From NCBI GenBank assembly GCA_030024065.1, contig JASEIE010000039.1:1-16124 (forward strand): DNA of 16,124 nucleotides, read 5' to 3'. The DNA comes from Thermodesulfobacteriota bacterium. GTDB lineage: Bacteria; Desulfobacterota; BSN033; UBA1163. A model generated the notes under the pieces. It saw nothing but the letters and a program-made list of their open reading frames with translations, made no database searches and was not told the origin of the DNA. Numbering within the stretch: position 1 is the stretch's first letter; each line of letters starts with the position of its first letter. This document shows, one piece after another, positions 7,601-12,241 of this stretch. The translations under genes and the position numbers were made by a program.

Positions 7601-8675
7601 TCAGATTCATATTCTCAAAGAGACGACCGTCGAAAAGATTGAAGGTTTTGTTGGAAATTTCAAAACTAAAATCAAGAGCAATGGTGAGGCAAAGGATCTC
7701 GAGCATGGGGTGATTATTGTTGCCACCGGCGCAGAGGAATATCAGCCAAAAGAATATCTCTATGGTCTGGATCACCGCGTGATCACTCAGATGGATCTGG
7801 AAAGAGAGATGGTTCTCCATCCCGAATTCTTCAAGGGTCTCAAAAATGTGGTGATGATCCAATGTGTGGGGTCAAGAAACGAAGAGAGACCCTACTGCAG
7901 CAGGATCTGCTGCTCCGAAGCAATAAAGAATGGGCTCAGATTGAAAACCCAACATCCGGAGACCAATATCTATATCCTCTATCGAGATATCCGAACCTAT
8001 GGATTTAAAGAGGACTATTATGAGAAAGCGAGAGAACAGGGAATTCTCTTTATCCGTTATGACCCTGAAAGGGAACCTCGAGTTGACAAGGGAGAAGAAG
8101 GGCTCCAGGTGATTGTCCACGAACCTATCCTCCATGACGATCTTCTCATCGAGACCGATCTTCTCGTCCTCAGTCCAGGGGTGGTTGCTCCACGAGAGGA
8201 GAATGAGCGTCTGTCAAAGATGCTTAAGGTTCCTTTAAATACGGATGGTTTCTTTCTTGAAGCCCATATGAAACTGAGACCAGTCGATTTTGCAACAGAG
8301 GGAATCTTTCTCGCGGGTTTGGCTCACAGTCCAAAATCGATCGATGAGAGTCTCTCCCAGGCCAATGCAGCCGTATCCCGGGCTCTGACCTTATTGACGA
8401 AGAAACAACTCGAGACCATCGGAACCATCTCCGAAGTCAATGAAAAAAATTGCATCGGATGCGGTCTCTGTGAGAGTCTCTGTCCCTATAAGGCAAGCGA
8501 GGTTGTCTGGAAGAGGACGATCGTAGGCGAAAAATGGGTGGCTCAGATCAACAAGGTCCTCTGCAAAGGCTGTGGTGTCTGCACCGCTTCGTGCCGTTCC
8601 GGTTCGATCGATCTGAAAGGGTTCAGCACCGAAGAGATTGTGGCCCAGATCACACAACTGGCCACTTATCAATGA
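4689..8675 (+). CDS. hdrA: Giant tandem HdrA with inserted GltD-like flavin module (NAD(P) domain missing)
   Basis: The 1328-residue protein is about twice the usual HdrA length. First copy: FAD motif VVGGGIGGIQ (14-23), cluster motif NDCSMCIMSPKLV (58-70), ferredoxin motif Cys 112/115/118/122, then an insert at about 150-415, then a Cys-rich motif (467-483) and IQCVGSRD with CSSVCC (564-584). The insert resembles the GltD/NfnB family: an N-terminal Cys domain (Cys 162, 166, 170, 205, 209, 213), FAD motif IIGGGPSG (254-261), ATG at 341-343 and FAGGDAV (380-386). Only about 37 residues separate the last two, where the family normally has a full NAD(P) Rossmann domain. Second copy: CHCG domain (773-776 onward), FAD motif IGGGLAG (911-917), IQCVGSR (1057-1063) and two C-terminal ferredoxin motifs (Cys 1255-1265, 1292-1302). 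GAGGAG at 4672-4677 is the likely ribosome site. HdrA holds the bifurcating flavin in known complexes. Confidence 0.92.
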   Translation: MNHPSKGPIGSVLVVGGGIGGIQTSLDLAESGLKVYLLEKKISIGGTMAQLDKTFPTNDCSMCIMSPKLVDAGRHRNIEILTNSRVEKVEGGPGNFKVLIHKKARYVTLEDCKACSDCAKVCPVQIPNDYEQGLVTRAAIYQLFAQAMPSAYGIEKRGDPPCRATCPLHCNAQGYVALISQGKFKEALAIVRDTLPFPGILAYACSHSCEKECKRVEEDRAISICKLKRFLVDQVEEPEFNFKPPEENGKKVAIIGGGPSGLTAAYDLRRMGYAVTLFESQDRLGGLLANGLPSYRLPREVVEKDLSVIKQMGIDIQLNRRVGQNLSPDLLLKSFDAIFMATGVAGSETAINTFKGLRRTRWGTIEVHPITLETGLEGVFAGGDAVAGPGTIVEAMAHGRKGAISIDRFLRGEDLIKGRDAEGTQISPLRSELPEETKRERNEPPDMVKPLEPGFTLEEAIEEAKRCLQCGGCSECMECVKVCEAKAIHHQEKDEQIKLEVGSIILSQGFDEFDPSRKSEYGYGRFPNVVSSIEFERYLSASGPFKGEIHRPSDGRHPERVAWIQCVGSRDPHIGKGYCSSVCCMYATKEAVIAKEHAPEMKATIFYMDMRAYGKDFDKYIERAKRDYKVRYIRSRVSHLKEIPETKNLIIHYETEEGEMVSEEFDLVVLSVGLEPVRDHQEIKEIFGVDLNSYGFIKTDAFSPLRTSRPGIFASGAVSGPKDVPETVAQASAAAAEASSLLAPARGILVTEKEYVPERNVNYEGPRIGAFICHCGINIGGVVNVPAVVDYARTLPDVVYVAENLYTCSQDTQEVMKKAIEEHRLNRIVVASCTPRTHEPLFQDTIREAGLNRYLFEMANIRDQCSWVHMHQQNDATGKAKDLVRMAIAKAALLEPLPTQTVEMNQKALVIGGGLAGMTAARKIAQAGFEVFLIEKESELGGKARKIHHTIEGLNVQSHFEGLMGEMEKDSQIHILKETTVEKIEGFVGNFKTKIKSNGEAKDLEHGVIIVATGAEEYQPKEYLYGLDHRVITQMDLEREMVLHPEFFKGLKNVVMIQCVGSRNEERPYCSRICCSEAIKNGLRLKTQHPETNIYILYRDIRTYGFKEDYYEKAREQGILFIRYDPEREPRVDKGEEGLQVIVHEPILHDDLLIETDLLVLSPGVVAPREENERLSKMLKVPLNTDGFFLEAHMKLRPVDFATEGIFLAGLAHSPKSIDESLSQANAAVSRALTLLTKKQLETIGTISEVNEKNCIGCGLCESLCPYKASEVVWKRTIVGEKWVAQINKVLCKGCGVCTASCRSGSIDLKGFSTEEIVAQITQLATYQ

Positions 8676-8738
8676 TCAATAGTCAATGGTCATTGGTCAA
8701 TGGTCATTGGTCATTGGTCATTGGTCATTGGTCATTGA
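8676..8738. repeat. Tandem heptamer array (TCATTGG type)
   Basis: Nine contiguous 7-base units start right after the hdrA stop: TCAATAG, TCAATGG, TCATTGG, TCAATGG, four TCATTGG and TCATTGA. Decayed units continue to about 8759. CAATG and CATTG are reverse complements, so the first units can pair with later ones. The 100-base gap to the next gene is otherwise empty. Unit length and lack of spacers exclude a CRISPR. Confidence 0.9.
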
Positions 8739-8775
8739 TAAGTGATAATTGGTTATTGCCCATTTGGATGTTGTT

Positions 8776-9201
8776 ATGGAACAGGCCTGGGAACCCAGAA
8801 TTTTAGCTTTTCTCTGTAACTGGTGTTCTTATGCCGGGGCAGATCTTGCTGGAACATCGAGAATCCAGTATCCTCCGAACATCCGGGTCATCCGTGTTCC
8901 CTGTTCGGGAAGGATCAATCCCCTCTTCATTTTAAAGGCCCTTCAGAGCGGGGTGGATGGTGTCTTGGTCTCTGGCTGCCATCCAGGAGACTGCCATTAT
9001 CTCTCAGGAAATTATATTGGAAGGAGGAAATCGGCAACCCTGAAGCGTTTCCTCGAGTTTCTTGGCATCGAAGAGGGTCGTGTCCAATTCTCCTGGGTCT
9101 CCGCCGCAGAGGGGGTGAAGTTCTCCCGGGTCGTTGACGAGGTGACGAAGGAGATAAAGAGATTGGGGCCATTGAAACGATTTATTAAAAGAAGTTCGTA
9201 G
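8776..9201 (+). CDS. mvhD: MvhD/FlxD family [2Fe-2S] subunit
   Basis: This is a 141-residue protein of the hydrogenase iron-sulfur (MvhD/FrhD) family, recognised from its opening FLCNWCSYAGADLAG (residues 12-26), VPCSGRI (41-47) and SGCHPGDCHY (66-75). Conserved cysteines are 14, 17, 43, 68 and 73. MvhD passes electrons between an input oxidoreductase (hydrogenase, formate dehydrogenase or Flx) and HdrA. In Flx-Hdr clusters the same protein is called FlxD. The open frame extends upstream to a TTG at 8749, but that would add the tail of the repeat-containing gap; ATG 8776 gives a normal family start seven bases after a GGA. Its place directly after hdrA and before the two iron-sulfur proteins fits an Flx-Hdr operon. 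Confidence 0.87.
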   Translation: MEQAWEPRILAFLCNWCSYAGADLAGTSRIQYPPNIRVIRVPCSGRINPLFILKALQSGVDGVLVSGCHPGDCHYLSGNYIGRRKSATLKRFLEFLGIEEGRVQFSWVSAAEGVKFSRVVDEVTKEIKRLGPLKRFIKRSS

Positions 9202-9248
9202 TTCGGAGTTCAGGGTTCGGAGTTAAAGAACTCAATACTCCGAACTTC
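9191..9248. repeat. GTTCGGAGT direct and inverted repeats between mvhD and the FlxB-like gene
   Basis: GTTCGGAGT occurs at 9201-9209 and 9215-9223, and its exact complement ACTCCGAAC is at 9237-9245. An outer pair GAAGTTCG (9191-9198) and CGAACTTC (9241-9248) and an inner GAGTT/AACTC (9220-9224, 9229-9233) allow alternative hairpins. The element overlaps the last codons of mvhD, so those residues are partly repeat-derived. Confidence 0.75.
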
Positions 9249-9258
9249 ATTAAAAGCG

Positions 9259-10203
9259 ATGATTCAGCAAAAACTGAGAGAAATAGCCCGAAACCTCCTC
9301 TTAAAAAAAGAGGCCGATCTCATCATCGGCTTTGGCGAAGGAACCCTCCCCCTTCGAGCCACACCGATTTTTGTCCGCAACCCTGAGGAAGCAGACCGCC
9401 TCATCTGGAATTCTTTCTGTGAAAATAATCTGGCCATCTATCTTCATAAATTCAATCGATTTAAGGTAGGCCTGATCGTGAAAGGTTGTGATGCCCGTTC
9501 TGTCGTCGCTTTAAATCTCGAAAAGAGATTTAAGGAAAATCCGCCTTTTCTCATCGGTGTGCCCTGCCAGAGGATGGTGGATCGGAAAAAGGTGAAAAAG
9601 GCGGCCAAGGGAGAAATTCAAAAAGCTTCTGAGGAAGGTGACCAAATCATTGTAGAGGGTGAGAGTTTCCGCATTGCTTTCAACAGGGACGATTTTCTCT
9701 ATCCTTCCTGTCAGGTTTGTTCTCATCGCACTCCAACGCAAGCGAATTCACTGGTGGATGAACCCGTAGAAGAAGCCTCACGGGTTGAGATATCTCCGGA
9801 GATGAAGGAGTTTGAATCGAAACCTTCCGAAGAACGCTGGATATTTTTTGAGAGAGAGGTCAGCCATTGCATTCGATGCTATGCCTGTCGGGAAGTCTGC
9901 CCCATGTGTTACTGCAAGGAATGCTTTGTCGACAATTCCAGCCCAAGGTGGATCGATAAGGGTTTGTCGCCTGCCGATCTTCAGTTCTATCATATCGTCA
10001 GGGCCTACCACCAAACAGGGAGGTGTTCAGGGTGTGGCGCCTGTGAGCGGGCCTGCCCCATGGAGATTCGGCTCACCCATCTCACACAGAAATTGAACCG
10101 GGAGGTGAAAACACTCTTTGGATTTGAAACAGGAGTCGACCCGAATGCTCCTCCTCCCCTTTCCACTTTTGAGACGGAGGATAAAGAGGATTTTATCAAA
10201 TGA
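9259..10203 (+). CDS. FlxB-like iron-sulfur protein (FrhB/FdhB-like region plus two [4Fe-4S])
   Basis: This 314-residue soluble protein has an N-terminal region like the beta subunits of F420 hydrogenase or formate dehydrogenase (GFGEGTLPLRATP near 24-36, VKGCDARSVV at 74-83, PSCQVC at 149-154). Two ferredoxin motifs follow: Cys 204/207/210/214 and Cys 256/259/262/266. Extra cysteines (PMCYCKEC, 215-222) lie just after the first. In Flx-Hdr operons two iron-sulfur proteins, FlxB and FlxC, sit between the NAD(P)H-oxidising FlxA and MvhD/FlxD; the position and domain content here match. The FlxB versus FlxC naming is not certain, so no symbol is given. It overlaps the next gene by 4 bases (ATGA), a sign of coupled translation. 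The ribosome site before ATG 9259 is weak. Confidence 0.78.
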   Translation: MIQQKLREIARNLLLKKEADLIIGFGEGTLPLRATPIFVRNPEEADRLIWNSFCENNLAIYLHKFNRFKVGLIVKGCDARSVVALNLEKRFKENPPFLIGVPCQRMVDRKKVKKAAKGEIQKASEEGDQIIVEGESFRIAFNRDDFLYPSCQVCSHRTPTQANSLVDEPVEEASRVEISPEMKEFESKPSEERWIFFEREVSHCIRCYACREVCPMCYCKECFVDNSSPRWIDKGLSPADLQFYHIVRAYHQTGRCSGCGACERACPMEIRLTHLTQKLNREVKTLFGFETGVDPNAPPPLSTFETEDKEDFIK

Positions 10204-11240
10204 AGTTGAGACTGGACAAGAAAGATTTTAAACCCTTTCTGCAAAACCTGATCAATCACTACGATCTTTATGCCCCTGTCCGATTGAAAGAGGGGGTATC
10301 GGTTTATAAAAAGATAGATCAACCCGGGGAGGTTGACCTGACTCTCCTCAACCCTCAAAAGCCGCTAAAGGAAGTCTTCTTCCCCCAGTCCGAGGTGATG
10401 TTTCATTATGTGAAGACAGGTAAAAAGTATAAAATCACCTCCACGGAGGAAATTGAGAGAGAGAGGGTCGTTCTGGGAGCAAGGCCCTGCGATATCGAAG
10501 CCATCTCCATTATCGATGAAGTCTTCTCGGAAAAAGAGCACACCGACCTCTATTTTCTGAACAAGAGGAAGAAAACAATCATCATTGGAATGGCCTGCCT
10601 ACAACCCCTCTCCACCTGCTTCTGCTCTTCGACTGGCGGAGGACCTTTTGTTCGAAAGGGTTCGGATCTCTTCCTCATTGATCTAGGCGAAGCCTATTTA
10701 ATTGAAATCCTCACCGAAAAAGGAAAGGCCTTTGCGAGGAACAGTTTCTCTAAAAAGCCCTCTGACGAAGAGATCAACCTGGCGAACGAGTTAGAAGAGA
10801 AGGCATCCCGAAAAACAGACTCCTCCCTCTCTGTTCAAGGAATAGAAAAAAGGTTGGATCTGATAATGGAAAATCCATTTTGGGAACAAATCCATGAGAA
10901 ATGTGTTGGATGTGGTGTTTGCACCTATCTCTGCCCCACCTGCCACTGTTTCGATATTCTCGATGAGGCTTTGGACGAACAGGGAAAGAGGGTGAGAAAC
11001 TGGGATTCCTGCCTCTTCCCACTCTATACCCAGGAGACCTCGGGCCATAATCCAAGACCAACAGGCCGCGAACGGACCCGGCAGAGATTGATGCATAAGT
11101 TTAACTACTTCCCGAAGAACTTCGGCCGAATCGCCTGCGTGGGATGCGGACGGTGTATTGTCTATTGCCCGGTCAACTTCGACATAAGAGAAGAAATCAA
11201 GGAGATCCAGAGGAGCGAACGGATAAAAACAGTTCTTTAA
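10200..11240 (+). CDS. FlxC-like 4Fe-4S dicluster protein (AsrA/hydrogenase-beta family)
   Basis: This 346-residue protein belongs to the broad family of 4Fe-4S dicluster proteins that includes anaerobic sulfite reductase subunit A and the beta subunit of soluble sulfhydrogenases. Supporting features are GARPCDIEAI (93-102), a Cys-rich stretch ACLQPLSTCFCS (132-143) and two ferredoxin motifs: Cys 235/238/241/245 extended by PTCHC, and Cys 313/316/319/323. In those enzymes the partner is an FAD/NAD(P)-binding protein, and exactly such a gene follows. It would relay electrons from FlxA to the FlxB/MvhD side. The start codon overlaps the stop of the previous gene (ATGA, 10200-10203). A hairpin repeat begins on the base after the stop codon. 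Confidence 0.78.
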   Translation: MKLRLDKKDFKPFLQNLINHYDLYAPVRLKEGVSVYKKIDQPGEVDLTLLNPQKPLKEVFFPQSEVMFHYVKTGKKYKITSTEEIERERVVLGARPCDIEAISIIDEVFSEKEHTDLYFLNKRKKTIIIGMACLQPLSTCFCSSTGGGPFVRKGSDLFLIDLGEAYLIEILTEKGKAFARNSFSKKPSDEEINLANELEEKASRKTDSSLSVQGIEKRLDLIMENPFWEQIHEKCVGCGVCTYLCPTCHCFDILDEALDEQGKRVRNWDSCLFPLYTQETSGHNPRPTGRERTRQRLMHKFNYFPKNFGRIACVGCGRCIVYCPVNFDIREEIKEIQRSERIKTVL

Positions 11241-11279
11241 GTCATTCCTGCCCCGCATCAAATGCGGGGCGGGAATGAC
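11241..11279. repeat. GTCATTCC-type palindromic hairpin
   Basis: Two 18-base arms (11241-11258 and 11262-11279) are complementary at 17 positions, with a 3-base CAA loop. The outer ends are GTCATTCC and GGAATGAC. It begins exactly after the TAA of the upstream gene. This resembles the widespread GTCATTCCCGC family of bacterial REP-like repeats. Being GC-rich it would form a very stable RNA stem, but it is followed by AAAA rather than T, so an intrinsic terminator is not indicated. Confidence 0.88.
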
Positions 11280-11294
11280 AAAACCCAGTTCATT

Positions 11295-12134
11295 ATGAAG
11301 AATCCATACCTTCCCATTCCGATGGTCGTGAAAAAGGCTTTTGTTGAAACAACCGATCGGATGCTCCGCACCCTCGAATTGAGCTTCTTAAATGAGGAGG
11401 ACGAACAAACCTTTCGCTTCATCCCCGGCCAGTTCTGTGAGCTCTCCGTCCTGGGAAAAGGGGAAGCTCCTTTTGGGATCGCCTCCTCCCCCGCTCAAAA
11501 GGGTTCTTTGAAATTTACGATCAATAGAGCCGGTGTGCTGACAACAGCCCTCCATCATATCGAAGAGGGCGAGGAGATCGGAATCCGAGGGCCCCTTGGC
11601 AATGGATACCCCGTCGACCTCTTTGAGGGGAAAAACATATTGGTGATCGGGGGTGGATTTGCCTTCACCACCCTGCGATCCTTGTTGGCCTATTTACTTC
11701 ATCCCGCAAATCGGGCAAAAGTAAAAAAGATTACGGTCATCTATGGAGCACGGATGCCAGGTCTTCTCCTTTACCAGGATGAACTGGTTGAATGGGAGAA
11801 GAGAGATGATTTAAAATTAATCACAACGGTCGATTTGGGAGATAAAGATTGGAAGGGAAAGGTTGGCCTCGTCCCCAATGTTCTCGAAGAGGTCGCCCCT
11901 TCTTCAGAAGATACCTATGCCGTGATCTGTGGGCCTCCGATCATGATCAAATTCACCTTTCCGAAATTGGTGGCCCTTCGGTTCCCAAATCACCGAATCT
12001 TTACCTCTCTGGAAAAGAGAATGAAATGCGGCATCGGGAAATGCGGCCGTTGTAACATTGGACATCTCTATGTCTGCAAAGACGGACCTGTCTTCAGTTA
12101 TGGCCAATTGGAAAAATTACCGAAAGATTATTGA
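11295..12134 (+). CDS. flxA: FlxA-like FAD/NAD(P)-binding oxidoreductase with C-terminal [2Fe-2S]
   Basis: This 279-residue protein of the ferredoxin-NADP reductase superfamily has a beta-barrel FAD domain (PGQFCEL at 44-50, PFGIASSP at 59-66), an NAD(P) domain (ILVIGGG at 115-121, YGAR at 150-153, ICGPPIM at 211-217) and a PyrK-like C-terminal [2Fe-2S] site with Cys 245, 250, 253 and 261. Together with MvhD/FlxD, two iron-sulfur proteins and HdrABC it completes the Flx-Hdr set, in which FlxA oxidises NAD(P)H. Homologs serve as gamma subunits of sulfhydrogenases and AsrB. The open frame has an earlier ATG at 11262, but it lies inside the right arm of the hairpin repeat and adds 11 non-family residues; ATG 11295 gives the usual start. 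No strong ribosome site is visible. Confidence 0.83.
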   Translation: MKNPYLPIPMVVKKAFVETTDRMLRTLELSFLNEEDEQTFRFIPGQFCELSVLGKGEAPFGIASSPAQKGSLKFTINRAGVLTTALHHIEEGEEIGIRGPLGNGYPVDLFEGKNILVIGGGFAFTTLRSLLAYLLHPANRAKVKKITVIYGARMPGLLLYQDELVEWEKRDDLKLITTVDLGDKDWKGKVGLVPNVLEEVAPSSEDTYAVICGPPIMIKFTFPKLVALRFPNHRIFTSLEKRMKCGIGKCGRCNIGHLYVCKDGPVFSYGQLEKLPKDY

Positions 12135-12138
12135 CAAT

Positions 12139-12220
12139 GGAATATTGGAATAGTGGAAGAATGGAATACTGGATTTTATCTTTCACCCATTATTCCAATA
12201 TTCCATTATTCCAATATTCC
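12139..12220. repeat. Long imperfect hairpin built from TGGAATAT-type octamers
   Basis: The left arm (12139-12172) consists of 8-base units of the TGGAATAT/TGGAATAG/TGGAAGAA/TGGAATAC type, and the right arm (12187-12220) repeats the complementary octamers CCATTATT and CCAATATT twice. Aligned as an inverted repeat, 30 of 34 positions pair, with a 14-base loop. It fills the gap between flxA and the dehydrogenase gene and ends 10 bases before that gene's ribosome site. It could separate or tune expression of the last gene. Confidence 0.85.
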
Positions 12221-12230
12221 GTAAATGAAT

Positions 12231-12236
12231 AGGAGG
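12231..12236 (+). promoter_or_regulatory. Strong ribosome binding site fixing the GTG start at 12242
   Basis: AGGAGG lies five bases before GTG 12242. It is the only perfect Shine-Dalgarno at a start in the window and supports a GTG start for the dehydrogenase; most genes upstream have weak sites. Confidence 0.85.
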
Positions 12237-12241
12237 AACCC

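Noticed and set aside
7071..7862. Minus-strand open frame of 263 codons inside hdrA
   Set aside because: It lies entirely opposite conserved HdrA motifs, has a low-quality composition for a protein and no family motifs; it is a shadow of the plus-strand gene.
8676..8738. Possible CRISPR array
   Set aside because: Units are only seven bases, contiguous and without spacers; no cas genes are present.
10791..11261. Minus-strand open frame of 156 codons opposite the FlxC-like gene
   Set aside because: It mirrors the ferredoxin-motif region of the plus-strand gene and starts inside the hairpin repeat.
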